The notes: a model not told the origin generated them from the sequence alone. Positions 50,740 through 60,037 are shown, numbered from the stretch's first letter. The stretch is 64,000 bases of DNA from Mariniphaga sp041687215 (GCF_041687215.1 NZ_JAWLCI010000004.1:75507-139506); one strand, 5' to 3'. Made by a program: numbers and translations.

Positions 50740-52203
50740 GTGATTCAAAACAACACCATAAAAATTACCCTTTTTTACCTGGTTTCAATAGGATTTATAT
50801 TGCTGAATGCCTGGTTTGTGGTAAAAAAAGATATGATGATTGCAAATTTGCTGCCTGTTTTATTAGGGGTAGTTCTTTTGGTAATTTTTTCGTTTGACAA
50901 ACTGATTTGGTTTGCCGTTTTTTTTGCTCCGCTTTCGGTGGAATTAAGCAGAATAATGCCCGGCTTCAGTTTTGATATGTTTTTACCCACCGAACCGATT
51001 TTGGTTGGCATCATGGTTCTCTTTTTTCTGAAAATTATTCATGAACGAACATTTGACCGGAAAATACTGCTTCACCCGATTTCACTGGCCATTTACCTGA
51101 ATCTGTTCTGGATATTAATAACCAGTCTGACAAGTTCCATGCCGATGGTTTCGTTTAAATTTTTACTGGCCCGCATCTGGTTTTTGGTGGCTTTCTTTTT
51201 TTTAACGGCCAAAATATTTTCCGACGGGAAAACAATGGAACAATATATTTGGCTCTATTTAGCAGGTTTTCTTGTGGTCATTTTTTATGCTATTTCCAGG
51301 CACTGGGGTTATGGTTTACTGAACAAACAGGCAGCCCATTACGTGGTTGTGCCTTTTTACAACGACCATACTTCATACGGAGCAGCGCTAGCCATGTATT
51401 TGCCATTTACAGTTTTTTTCGCCCTTAGCCGGCAATATTCCCAAAAAATAAAAACTGTTGCATGGATTGTTTCCGGAATATTATTCATCGCATTTGTGCT
51501 TTCTTACAGCCGGGCAGCGTGGCTGAGTATGATGGTTGCATTGGTGGTTTGGACAATTATTAAACTGAAAATCAGGTTCCAACCCATATTTATAACAGCG
51601 GTGATTGTTCTTGCGCTTATTTTTTCGTTTCAGGCTCAAATTGTAATGTTTTTGGAACGAAATTCTGACGAATCGTCTTCCAATCTCACAGAGCATTTTT
51701 CATCCATGACCAATATTTCTACCGATGCTTCGAACCTTGAGCGGCTAAACCGCTGGAGTTGTGCGCTGCGTATGTTTGAAGAACGTCCGGTTTTTGGTTA
51801 CGGACCGGGCACCTACATGTTTCAGTACGCCAAATATCAGCTTAAAAAAGATCGAACCATCATCAGCACCAATGCAGGCGACGGTGGCAACGCCCACAGC
51901 GAATATTTGGGTCCGCTTTCAGAATCAGGTGTTTTGGGGTTGGTTACTTTTTTGATTTTAATGATAACGGTTTTATATACTGGAATTCACACCTGGACAA
52001 GATTGAAAGACAGCCGGCTGAAGGGAATTGTTCTTGCTGCCATAATCGGCCTGGTAACCTATTATATACATGGGTTTCTCAACAATTTCCTTGACACCGA
52101 CAAGCTCTCAGTTCCGTTTTGGGGATATACGGCCATGATTGTAGCCATTGATTTGTACTCAAAACGCAATCTTCCTGCAAATGATGCTATACCAATTGAT
52201 TAG
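50740..52203 (+). CDS. O-antigen ligase/Wzy-like membrane protein
   Basis: A 487-residue polytopic protein with about 12 membrane helices and a large periplasmic loop (about residues 300-400) that carries the RLNRWSCALRMFEERPVFGYGPGTY segment and HSEYLGPLSESGVLGL, the Wzy_C/O-antigen ligase signatures. It joins repeat units or attaches finished chains to lipid A. GTG start at 50740. With the Wzz-like gene it forms a two-gene polysaccharide pair that stands apart from any glycosyltransferase cluster. Confidence 0.86.
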   Translation: MIQNNTIKITLFYLVSIGFILLNAWFVVKKDMMIANLLPVLLGVVLLVIFSFDKLIWFAVFFAPLSVELSRIMPGFSFDMFLPTEPILVGIMVLFFLKIIHERTFDRKILLHPISLAIYLNLFWILITSLTSSMPMVSFKFLLARIWFLVAFFFLTAKIFSDGKTMEQYIWLYLAGFLVVIFYAISRHWGYGLLNKQAAHYVVVPFYNDHTSYGAALAMYLPFTVFFALSRQYSQKIKTVAWIVSGILFIAFVLSYSRAAWLSMMVALVVWTIIKLKIRFQPIFITAVIVLALIFSFQAQIVMFLERNSDESSSNLTEHFSSMTNISTDASNLERLNRWSCALRMFEERPVFGYGPGTYMFQYAKYQLKKDRTIISTNAGDGGNAHSEYLGPLSESGVLGLVTFLILMITVLYTGIHTWTRLKDSRLKGIVLAAIIGLVTYYIHGFLNNFLDTDKLSVPFWGYTAMIVAIDLYSKRNLPANDAIPID

Positions 52204-52289
52204 AAGAAAAAACTTACAATGACCCAAAATGCTAAATCTTAAAAGCATTTCCGGAATCCAGTTTAATCCCCGCAATTTTACTGTTGAGT

Positions 52290-53657
52290 TTATTCCTTGA
52301 TTAGCAGACTCTCAGTAAATTTTGATCCTTTTGTTATTATGGACATATTGTAAATGCCACTTTTTTTAACAGGCAAGGTTACTTTATTTCTGCCTTCAAT
52401 TACAATATGCTTATTAAAAATTATCCTTCCGGAAAGGTCGGTTACTTCAAGTTTCCCTTTTTCTCCCACCATTTCAGGTAGCTCAAATGTAAAAGCACCA
52501 TTTCCTGGATTGGGATAAACTTTCAGATTGGTTTCATCTTTCTTCTTTTCTGAAACAGAGGAAGTCAAGTCATATTTCATAACAGTTGTTCGCCTCATAC
52601 TATATCCATCACGAAAAACCAGATATGGGATTCCACTTTCAGAAAAAGCAAAATCAGTATAAGTTGCTTCTCCCTGTGATGCTGGTTCTCCAACCATCTC
52701 CCAGGTCGATTCTGTAAACCTCATCAAAGTAGCCTTTTTGCTGTGTCCGTGATCTGAAAATACAACGTAGGGTGTGCCGTTATTTGCTATTTTAACCGTT
52801 AAATAATTGGCCTGACCTGCTGAAAACACCCCAGAACCCACTGGCAACCAATTTGTTCCGTCAAATTTGTATAGCGCGGCTTTTGCATCCTCTCCCCACG
52901 AAGCCACATACGGTGTGCCGTTATGAATTGCAATACAATGGTAGGCATCGTGTGTTCTGGTGGAAAAACCTTCAGTTCCCAAAAGCTCCCACGAAGAATT
53001 GGCTGTATTGAATTTCATTGCACTTACTTTGTAGTTGGCACCATAGTCGCGGTAAGCCACATAAGGTATTCCGTTTTCAACGTCCAGCGCAATTACATTG
53101 GTCATAAAACCGGTAGAAAAACCCGGAACCCCAACTGTGGTCCATCCTCCGGAATATTTCATAACTGTAATTTTGCTATTATAAACTGCATCAGAAAAAG
53201 CAATCCATGGTATGCCGCCGGATATAACGAAACTAACTACATCGGCTATATTCTCTGTAAAACCTGCCGGGCCAACATAAACCCAGTCTGCCCCATCGAA
53301 TTTCATTACGGACGCTTTTTTTCCATTGGCTTCATCGCAAAAAGCAACGTATGGAGTATCGCCAGACGCACTTAGTTTAAGGCTAATTACCTTGCCTTCA
53401 GTAAAGCCTTCGGTTCCAACAGGCACCCAATTTTCACCGTCAAATTTCTTTACAGTTGCTTTATCATTGTTCGCACGATCCATATAAGCAACATAAGGAG
53501 TTTCTCCAATAACTGTAATAGATTGGTTAAAAGCCTCTCCTGCTGAAAATGCTTTTGGACCTACAAAACTCCATGATTGAGCATTTGATGTATTTAACAT
53601 CAAAAGCAAAAATGACAGAAAAAATAAACCTGCAAACTGTTCCAAAAAAAATTTCAT
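52290..53657 (-). CDS. T9SS cargo protein, predicted seven-bladed beta-propeller
   Basis: A 455-residue secreted protein with a Sec signal (about residues 1-27, ending SNAQ). The body has seven repeats of about 45-50 residues, each starting with an aromatic-rich W-x-x-(V/L)-G strand (SWSFVG, NWVPVG, DWVYVG, GWTTVG, SWELLG, NWLPVG, TWEMVG) and containing TPYVAYxD and KATVMKFDG-like strands, so a seven-bladed propeller is predicted. The last about 75 residues (LKVYPNPGNGAFTFELPE to the end) are a type A T9SS sorting domain, so the protein should pass the outer membrane. Function and ligand unknown. The start MKFFLEQFAGLFF is chosen because it opens the signal; a possible operator lies upstream. 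Confidence 0.88.
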   Translation of the reverse strand: MKFFLEQFAGLFFLSFLLLMLNTSNAQSWSFVGPKAFSAGEAFNQSITVIGETPYVAYMDRANNDKATVKKFDGENWVPVGTEGFTEGKVISLKLSASGDTPYVAFCDEANGKKASVMKFDGADWVYVGPAGFTENIADVVSFVISGGIPWIAFSDAVYNSKITVMKYSGGWTTVGVPGFSTGFMTNVIALDVENGIPYVAYRDYGANYKVSAMKFNTANSSWELLGTEGFSTRTHDAYHCIAIHNGTPYVASWGEDAKAALYKFDGTNWLPVGSGVFSAGQANYLTVKIANNGTPYVVFSDHGHSKKATLMRFTESTWEMVGEPASQGEATYTDFAFSESGIPYLVFRDGYSMRRTTVMKYDLTSSVSEKKKDETNLKVYPNPGNGAFTFELPEMVGEKGKLEVTDLSGRIIFNKHIVIEGRNKVTLPVKKSGIYNMSIITKGSKFTESLLIKE

Positions 53658-53748
53658 ATTTCTCGTATTATTTGTTTGTTCCGGCAACTCGTATATCTAA
53701 CCTGTGTTAGTTATTCAAATTTAGAAGGTGTAATACACAATCAATTAC

Positions 53749-53779
53749 CAAAAGGTAAAATCTATAAGCAAAAGGTAAA
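53749..53779. promoter_or_regulatory. Direct-repeat operator candidate upstream of the T9SS cargo gene
   Basis: CAAAAGGTAAA occurs at 53749-53759 and again at 53769-53779, exactly 20 bases apart (about two helix turns). It lies 92-122 bases upstream of the minus-strand ATG. The spacing fits a dimeric regulator such as a LytTR-type protein, which is inference. Confidence 0.45.
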
Positions 53780-53898
53780 TTTCTGCTATCAATACCAAAG
53801 TATTGACAACTTTATGTTTTTGATGCAACCAGATATTACCATCTGCTAATTTTACTATGGTTGGGTAAGTGCCTGATTAAATACGAAGAAAAAGCAAT

Positions 53899-53933
53899 AA
53901 AAAAAATCCGGCCTGAACATTCAAACCGGATTC
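53899..53933 (-). terminator. Intrinsic terminator of efp
   Basis: On the minus strand, AATCCGG (53926-53932) and CCGGATT (53905-53911) pair and a T-run follows. It lies about 22 bases after the efp stop. Confidence 0.85.
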
Positions 53934-53955
53934 TCGTGTATTATTTGCGATTTTA

Positions 53956-54522
53956 TTATTTCACCCGTTCGCTGTAGGAACGGTCGCGGGTATCTACTTT
54001 AATTACTTCGCCTTCTCCAATAAACATGGGCACCATAATTTCGGCACCGGTTTCAAGGGTTGCCGGTTTTAGTGCGGTGGAGCTGGCTGTGTTTCCTTTT
54101 TCGCCCTCAATGGTTTGAGTAATCTGCAATTCAACAAAGGAGGGCATTTCTGCAGTTAAAGGCGTTTCGGTTTCTGCATGAAACTGAATTTCCACAATCT
54201 GACCTTCTTTCATCAGGTCGTTGTTTTCTATCATGGTTTCCGGAATGGAAATCTGCTCAAAGGTCTCCGTATTCATAAAATTGAACCCCATGTCGTCTTT
54301 ATACAAATACTGGTACTGGCGTCTTTCAACCCTTACCTCATCTACTTTCACTCCTGAATTGAAGGTGTTTTCAATCACCCTGCCGGTTTTTACGTTTTTC
54401 AGTTTTGTGCGAACAAAAGCCGGCCCTTTACCCGGTTTTACATGCAAAAAATGAACGATGGTATAAATATCGTCTTTAAACATGATGCACATGCCATTTC
54501 TAAAATCTGCTGTTGATGCCAT
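53956..54522 (-). CDS. efp: Elongation factor P
   Basis: A 188-residue elongation factor P, which frees ribosomes stalled at polyproline. Domains I-III are complete. The tip loop reads KPGKGPAFVRTKL, with the lysine that is modified in many bacteria at about residue 34. Start MASTADFRNG at 54522; the frame upstream of it is unrelated. Confidence 0.96.
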   Translation of the reverse strand: MASTADFRNGMCIMFKDDIYTIVHFLHVKPGKGPAFVRTKLKNVKTGRVIENTFNSGVKVDEVRVERRQYQYLYKDDMGFNFMNTETFEQISIPETMIENNDLMKEGQIVEIQFHAETETPLTAEMPSFVELQITQTIEGEKGNTASSTALKPATLETGAEIMVPMFIGEGEVIKVDTRDRSYSERVK

Positions 54523-54553
54523 GAATTTTTCTTTTACTTTTTTTAAACCGCTG

Positions 54554-54561
54554 CAAAAATA
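54554..54561 (-). promoter_or_regulatory. Probable -7 element for efp
   Basis: The minus strand reads TATTTTTG, 32 bases before the efp ATG. Confidence 0.45.
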
Positions 54562-54619
54562 AACAAATCGGTTAAAAATGAACACATTCGAAGGTATTTT
54601 GGTGAAGAAAAATAAAGTT

Positions 54620-55354
54620 TTAGCGCGCGGCCTGTGCTTTTCCGTTTATCTGGTACTTTTCAAGCTCGGCACGCAAGGCTCCCACTCGCATATCAAACTC
54701 AAGCATAACCGGAAGATTTGTTTCTTTGGAAATGAAAAATTTCAATCCGTCGGAACGTTTTAGCACTTTTCCTTTGTCAACCGAAGGAACCAGCACATAG
54801 CAGTCAAATTTTCCCAGGCTTGTTTCAACCTTTTCATCACCTACATATCTTACAGTTATATCATCAATATTATCGGCATGAAAAGTTGGGAAGGTAACAC
54901 TATATCCAGGTTTTATTTCATCAAGCAAATGATTATGAATAAAGTAGAAGAAAACTGAAATGATATCGACCAGGTTTTCAGGCACTTTTTTCCCTCCTGA
55001 TTTCTGACTGTAAATAGAATCGTTATCGTGAAAATAGAGTGTTTCGTTGTACCAGCGGTATTTTCCCTCTTTTATATTTCGAATTGATTTTAGCGGCAGT
55101 CTGGTATTTGCATCTACTGTAGTTTCGTAAATATCATTTACGCCAAAAAGTTTGTCAGTTAAACCGGTTGTGCGGCCAACCATATAATAATGCAATGCCT
55201 TTTTGTTGTTAAATATGGTATCGGAAATAATCAGTTCAGCCTCGCCACCTTTAATAAAGCCAAATTTAAGGTTGAAAAAAATCTTTTCTTTTCTGGCTTC
55301 TGATGAAAGTGAGAAAACCAGCAGAAATGTAAGTATGATTCCAAATTGTTTCAT
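54620..55354 (-). CDS. DUF3108 periplasmic protein
   Basis: A 244-residue protein with a Sec signal (about residues 1-20) and the DUF3108 pattern: GFIKGGEAELII early, TTVDANTRLPLKSIRNIKEG in the middle and VLKRSDGLKFFISKETNLPV near the end. The family is beta-rich and periplasmic, of unknown function. The tsaB stop overlaps its start (one base, TAATG), so the two are coupled. Confidence 0.88.
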   Translation of the reverse strand: MKQFGIILTFLLVFSLSSEARKEKIFFNLKFGFIKGGEAELIISDTIFNNKKALHYYMVGRTTGLTDKLFGVNDIYETTVDANTRLPLKSIRNIKEGKYRWYNETLYFHDNDSIYSQKSGGKKVPENLVDIISVFFYFIHNHLLDEIKPGYSVTFPTFHADNIDDITVRYVGDEKVETSLGKFDCYVLVPSVDKGKVLKRSDGLKFFISKETNLPVMLEFDMRVGALRAELEKYQINGKAQAAR

Positions 55355-56067
55355 TAAATAATTTTATTCTTTGCGACCGTTGCAATGAAGTTTTTCAAAT
55401 AAAACGGTTCAAAATAAGCAACGTCCTCAAAATCGTTATTGTTGTATTTTTTCTCAGCTAATTTTATCATAAACCGTGCCGAAGCTTTTACCGGCCCTAA
55501 AAACAACGCATTGGCATGTGTTAATGCCGATTTACATTTTTCAGCTCCGTTCCCGAAAAACAATACCGGATGTTGGTTTAAATATTCTGAGAATGAATTT
55601 TCTTCTATTATTTTTGCGGAAACGAGTTCAATATTTTCTCCCCTGGTATCAAAGAGCGCAGTGTAAACCTCCATGCGGCGGGCATCAATCATGGGACAGA
55701 AAAGAACATTAGCTGCATCGATTGAATCCGGCACATACTTTTTGCTGTGAACTGCAGCATGTTTTCCCAACGCATCAAGGGTTCCGATACCAATCAGGGG
55801 AATTCCAAGAGAATAGCAAAGTCCTTTGGCTACCGAAACTCCAATGCGCAAACCGGTGTATGAACCGGGACCTTTACTCACGGCAACGGCATCGAGTTGT
55901 GCAGGATTAAAATTGTTTTCCCTGAAAATTTCGTCGATAAAAACCGTTAACAATTGCGAGTGATTCAAACCGTCACTGCTCTCTTTTTCAGCTAAAATTT
56001 CGCCATTTCGGGCCAAAATAACGGAACAAACTTCTGTTGCGGTCTCAATATTTAAAATGGTTGCCAT
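55354..56067 (-). CDS. tsaB: tRNA threonylcarbamoyladenosine protein TsaB
   Basis: A 237-residue TsaB of the ASKHA fold, part of the TsaB-TsaD-TsaE machinery that makes t6A37 in tRNA. Seen are LNIETATEVCSVIL, the signature AVSKGPGSYTGLRIGVSVAK (near residues 68-87) and the FCPMIDARRMEVYTALF segment. The start MATILNIETA is at 56067, with a TACTTTTG -7 element 29 bases upstream in the space after the carbamoyltransferase stop. Confidence 0.94.
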   Translation of the reverse strand: MATILNIETATEVCSVILARNGEILAEKESSDGLNHSQLLTVFIDEIFRENNFNPAQLDAVAVSKGPGSYTGLRIGVSVAKGLCYSLGIPLIGIGTLDALGKHAAVHSKKYVPDSIDAANVLFCPMIDARRMEVYTALFDTRGENIELVSAKIIEENSFSEYLNQHPVLFFGNGAEKCKSALTHANALFLGPVKASARFMIKLAEKKYNNNDFEDVAYFEPFYLKNFIATVAKNKII

Positions 56068-56095
56068 TTGTTTCTTTATCAATACAAATCGCTGA

Positions 56096-56103
56096 CAAAA
56101 GTA
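56096..56103 (-). promoter_or_regulatory. Probable -7 element for tsaB
   Basis: The minus strand reads TACTTTTG, a full TAnnTTTG match, 28 bases before the tsaB ATG. Confidence 0.45.
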
Positions 56104-56119
56104 CGGAAATGTTTTAAGT

Positions 56120-57769
56120 TTAAATAAACTGAATTTTGCCATTTACCACCACTGCATCCAATTCCATTTCAGTTGCTGCAACTATGGCATCATGCTCAGT
56201 ATGTACAATTGGTTCGCCTTTTCGGTTGAATGAAGTGTTGATTAGCGCTTTCACTTTGTGCACCCGGTCAAGGTATTTAAGCAAATCGAATAGAAATGGA
56301 TTTTCTTCGCGTTTGAAAAGTGTTTGAAAGCGGGCTGTTCCGTCGGCATGCAGAGCGCCGGTAATTTCTTTTTGTTTTTCCTGAAGAATTTTAAAATCGA
56401 GCAACATGAATTTCGACAGTGGGTTAATTTCGGTTTTCCCGGTAAAATACCTGGTGTTTTTCTTTAGTGCAACCGGTGCCAGCGGACGGTACCACTCGCG
56501 ACCTTTTTTGTTCATGCTGATTTTTTTGGCCAGATTTTTTGAATCTGCAATTGCCAGGATGCTCCGGTTTCCCAATGCACGCGGCCCGGTTTCACCAAAA
56601 CCGTTGCAAACGCCAATTATTTTTCCGGCAACCAGCATTTCAGCAACTTTGTGAATTGTTTCCTGATTGTACTCCGGAAAATAATATTCGATATCCCAAT
56701 TGTTCAGATAGGTGCTGTGAATTTTCACCGAGCCGTGTTTTTTCCATTCGGCAAAAGCTGCAGCGCCTAAGGCAAGTCCGCTATCTTCGGTGCAGGGTGG
56801 AATAAAAACATGTTTGAAAAGTCCACTCTCCACAATTCGTGTGTTTGCTACAATATTCAGCGCCGAACCCCCGGTGTAGTAAAGATTTTCAACTCCCGTT
56901 TTGTCTTTTAACGCCTGCAATTTTTGCAAAATCTGTTCAATAAAAATTTCCTGCAACGAAGCGGCCACATCCTGAATAAAAGGATTTTTCTGATTGAAGG
57001 ATTTTAATTCAACACCAAAATCTTTTTTAGCAGCTTTAAAAAACAGTGAAGTTTTTCCCCAGATATTCTGAAAAAAATTCTGTTGAAAAAGCCATTCCTT
57101 CAGTTCTTGCCGGGGAGTTCCCCAGCCGGCAAATCCCATAAATTTTCCGGGAACGGCGTTTTGCTCTGGCAACTTTGCACCAATTATGGAAAAAACCAGT
57201 GCATTGGCATTGTAAATAGTGCTGAAAGGTTTTAATTCCCAATGGTATTCAACCCAGGAAAAATTACCATTTTTAAAAATGGCAGCCGAAAAATTGCTTA
57301 AACTGGCACCACCGTCGAAGTGCACCAGCAGACTGTTTTCTTTAAAATTTCCGAAAAACGGAAGGCAGGAAAAAATATGGGCCAGTTCGTGATTCAGCAC
57401 GTATGCCTCCTTTTCCTGCCCAAACCACCAGCATTTTCCTTTTTCAAGGCCGGTTGCCAGGTTCAAATTTAGAGGGGCTTCAAACCTTGCATCTCCCCGG
57501 CGTGTGAGAAAAGTTCGTCCAACCACATTGTCAACAAATACCAAATCGTAATCGCCGGCCAAAAGTTTCTTTTCTTTCAGAATTTCTTTTAAGTGAATAT
57601 GAAAAGTATTGTCGCGTTTTCGCCTCGAAATGCGTTCCTGCTGCAAAAACCATTTTACCTCACCGTTTTCCATGAACGCAAGGTTGTGGTCGTGAACATA
57701 AAACGGATATTCGTATTCTTCGCGATCCTGATTTCCATAAATTGCCAGTGTTGGTTTTTGTTTGTCCAT
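56120..57769 (-). CDS. NodU/TobZ-type carbamoyltransferase
   Basis: A 549-residue O-carbamoyltransferase of the NodU/CmcH/TobZ family, which transfers carbamoyl from carbamoyl-adenylate to a sugar or antibiotic hydroxyl. The Kae1-like N-domain has the LVHFDGGASLSNFS segment and the VLNHELAHIFSCLP His motif. The C-terminal YrdC-like part has ETGPRALGNRSILA and NTSFNRKGEPIV. No nod genes or antibiotic cluster is nearby; its upstream neighbours are a DUF6427 membrane protein, purD and a GT-C-like DUF2723 protein, so the acceptor may be a surface glycan (inference). I start at MDKQKPTLAIYG; an upstream frame overlaps the DUF6427 gene. Confidence 0.9.
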   Translation of the reverse strand: MDKQKPTLAIYGNQDREEYEYPFYVHDHNLAFMENGEVKWFLQQERISRRKRDNTFHIHLKEILKEKKLLAGDYDLVFVDNVVGRTFLTRRGDARFEAPLNLNLATGLEKGKCWWFGQEKEAYVLNHELAHIFSCLPFFGNFKENSLLVHFDGGASLSNFSAAIFKNGNFSWVEYHWELKPFSTIYNANALVFSIIGAKLPEQNAVPGKFMGFAGWGTPRQELKEWLFQQNFFQNIWGKTSLFFKAAKKDFGVELKSFNQKNPFIQDVAASLQEIFIEQILQKLQALKDKTGVENLYYTGGSALNIVANTRIVESGLFKHVFIPPCTEDSGLALGAAAFAEWKKHGSVKIHSTYLNNWDIEYYFPEYNQETIHKVAEMLVAGKIIGVCNGFGETGPRALGNRSILAIADSKNLAKKISMNKKGREWYRPLAPVALKKNTRYFTGKTEINPLSKFMLLDFKILQEKQKEITGALHADGTARFQTLFKREENPFLFDLLKYLDRVHKVKALINTSFNRKGEPIVHTEHDAIVAATEMELDAVVVNGKIQFI

Positions 57770-57777
57770 TTCAGGGG

Positions 57778-58764
57778 TCAGGCTAAAATTTCCAATATTA
57801 TAACAGAAATCAACAGCAACGAAAACAAAAATTCTCCCCAAAACCGGCTTTTCAGAAAAACAAAAAAGTTGGCTAACAAAAAAGTTAACGGAATGGCAGC
57901 AATTACAAAAATTTCAATTGAAGTTGACGGAATCAGTAAAAAGCTGGCCAGTAAAAACAGAAACACAAGAAACAGTACAATAAAATATTTACGGGTGCTT
58001 ACTTTTTTGGTATCGTACTGGTGTAGCAATTTTAAACTTCCGAGCAAAATTAAAACAAGTAAAAATCCCAGATACACCAAAACAGGCAATTTCGATTTAA
58101 TATTTACAACCGGCGTTAAAATATTCATTTCGAGCGTTTCTAAAAATGCCGGGGTCTTTCCTAAAATAAAAACATAACTGAAAGCAAAAATAAACGGCAG
58201 GAAAAAACCAACAGCATTAACGATAAATTCGCGCCATTTGGGTTCTCTTGAAAGAACAGCCAAACCAATTAAAAAGGCAGGAAAGGAAAGAAAAACATTA
58301 AAATAAAAAAGCGATGCAACTCCCAGAAAAAAGCCGGAATCGAATGCCGGGGAATAGGGTTTTACTTCATCGAATGCACTGAAAAGCCTGTAAATAGCCA
58401 GTAGCACAAAAAATGCAGCAAAATACACCGGATGCATGGTATGTAAATCGGAAAAACCACTTACAATTAAAATAAAAAGAGGGGCAGGAAGCATGGTCCT
58501 TATTCGAATGATGTTGTATTTGTTATTCAACTGGAGCATAATAAGTGCCATTCCAATAATCAGAATAAATGGAATGATAATTTGCAGGATTGGAATTTCG
58601 ATGGTCAGGTTATGAATGGGTTTGTAAAGTATATTATCCGCTTCTCCGTTGTAAAAAGTGTAGGTACGCGGATAAATCAGGCTTTTCAACCAAAAAAGAA
58701 TGCCCAAAAAGGGAAACAGAAAAAAGTTTACTGCGCGATTCGATTTTAAAGTTCTGAGTAACAT
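57778..58764 (-). CDS. DUF6427 polytopic membrane protein
   Basis: A 328-residue protein with about 9-10 membrane helices. I recognise the DUF6427 pattern, found only in Bacteroidota, by its start MLLRTLKSNRAVNFFLFPFL and the YPRTYTFYNGEADNILYKPI loop. Function unknown. The next gene (carbamoyltransferase) starts 8 bases after its stop and purD ends one base before its start, so all three are probably cotranscribed. Confidence 0.8.
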   Translation of the reverse strand: MLLRTLKSNRAVNFFLFPFLGILFWLKSLIYPRTYTFYNGEADNILYKPIHNLTIEIPILQIIIPFILIIGMALIMLQLNNKYNIIRIRTMLPAPLFILIVSGFSDLHTMHPVYFAAFFVLLAIYRLFSAFDEVKPYSPAFDSGFFLGVASLFYFNVFLSFPAFLIGLAVLSREPKWREFIVNAVGFFLPFIFAFSYVFILGKTPAFLETLEMNILTPVVNIKSKLPVLVYLGFLLVLILLGSLKLLHQYDTKKVSTRKYFIVLFLVFLFLLASFLLIPSTSIEIFVIAAIPLTFLLANFFVFLKSRFWGEFLFSLLLISVIILEILA

Positions 58765-58765
58765 A

Positions 58766-60034
58766 TTACAGGTCGAAACCTAAATCTTTACGGTAATATT
58801 TTTTTTCAAACTGAATTAATTCTGCATTTCTGTATGAGGTTGCCAAAGCTTCCGTCATGTTTTCTCCCAGTGAACTCACCGCCAAAACCCTGCCGCCATT
58901 TGTAACCACGCTGTTTTCCTGCATTTTTGTTCCTGCATGAAACACTGTGCTGTTTGCAACCCTGTTTAAACCCGAAATTACTTTTCCTTTCTCGTAACTT
59001 TCCGGATAACCGCCCGCAACCAACATGACAGTAACAGCCGTCCTCTCTTCAAATTCAACTTCTTTTTCTGAAAGGGTTCCATCAGCAGCACCTTCCAGCA
59101 GATCAACCAAATCGGATTTTACCCGCAGCAAAACCGCCTCAGTTTCCGGATCGCCCATTCTAACATTGTATTCAATTACAAACGGATCGCCATTTACATT
59201 AATTAATCCGAAAAATATAAAACCATTGTATTCAATTTGGTCAACCTTTAAACCATTGATAGTGGGAATGATAATACGCGATTCCACTTTACTTATAAAT
59301 TCCTCATCAACAAACGGAACGGGAGAAATTGCTCCCATACCGCCGGTGTTCAGACCGGTATCGCCCTCACCAATTCGTTTGTAATCTTTAGCTTCGGGTA
59401 AAAGTTTATAATCTTTCCCATCGGTAATTACAAACACCGAAACTTCCACACCGCTCAAAAATTCTTCGATAACCACCTTTTTGCTGGCCTGGCCGAATTT
59501 GCCAGCCAACATTTCGCGAAGGGAGTTTTGGGCTTCGGACAAATCATTAATAATTAAAACACCTTTCCCGGCGGCAAGCCCATCGGCTTTTAAAACATAG
59601 GGTGCTGTTAGTGACCCAAGAAACTCAATTCCTTCATCCAGATTATTTTTAGTAACAGAAAAGTACCTGGCAGTTGGAATATTATGGCGCATCATAAAAT
59701 CTTTTGCAAAATCTTTGCTGCCTTCCAACTGTGCTCCGGTCTTTTTAGGGCCAACAACTTTTACATTTCTTATTTCAGGATCACCGACAAAAAAATCGTG
59801 AATGCCCTCTACCAGAGGAACTTCAGGACCAACCACAATCAGGTCAATTTCATTTTCGAGCACTGCTTTTTTCAGGCCCTGAAAATCACTCACTCCAACT
59901 TCCAGATTGGTACCAAACTCTAAAGTTCCGGCATTCCCGGGAGCAAAATAAAGGTTTTTCGCTTTTTTACTTTGCTTTATTTTCCAACCCAACGCATGTT
60001 CCCGACCACCTGAGCCAATTACCAGAATGTTCAT
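58766..60034 (-). CDS. purD: Phosphoribosylamine--glycine ligase
   Basis: A 422-residue GAR synthetase, the second step of purine synthesis. The N-domain (NILVIGSGGREHALGWKI), the ATP-grasp region with YVLKADGLAAGKGVLI (near residue 137) and the C-terminal GGYPESYEKGKVISGL are all typical. purD is followed within one base by the DUF6427 gene and preceded within 4 bases by the DUF2723 gene, a gene order that mixes purine and envelope functions. Confidence 0.97.
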   Translation of the reverse strand: MNILVIGSGGREHALGWKIKQSKKAKNLYFAPGNAGTLEFGTNLEVGVSDFQGLKKAVLENEIDLIVVGPEVPLVEGIHDFFVGDPEIRNVKVVGPKKTGAQLEGSKDFAKDFMMRHNIPTARYFSVTKNNLDEGIEFLGSLTAPYVLKADGLAAGKGVLIINDLSEAQNSLREMLAGKFGQASKKVVIEEFLSGVEVSVFVITDGKDYKLLPEAKDYKRIGEGDTGLNTGGMGAISPVPFVDEEFISKVESRIIIPTINGLKVDQIEYNGFIFFGLINVNGDPFVIEYNVRMGDPETEAVLLRVKSDLVDLLEGAADGTLSEKEVEFEERTAVTVMLVAGGYPESYEKGKVISGLNRVANSTVFHAGTKMQENSVVTNGGRVLAVSSLGENMTEALATSYRNAELIQFEKKYYRKDLGFDL

Positions 60035-60037
60035 TTT

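Noticed and set aside
52227..52250. Hairpin AAATGCT/AGCATTT after the O-antigen ligase-like gene
   Set aside because: A short stem with no T-tract after it; may be chance in AT-rich DNA.
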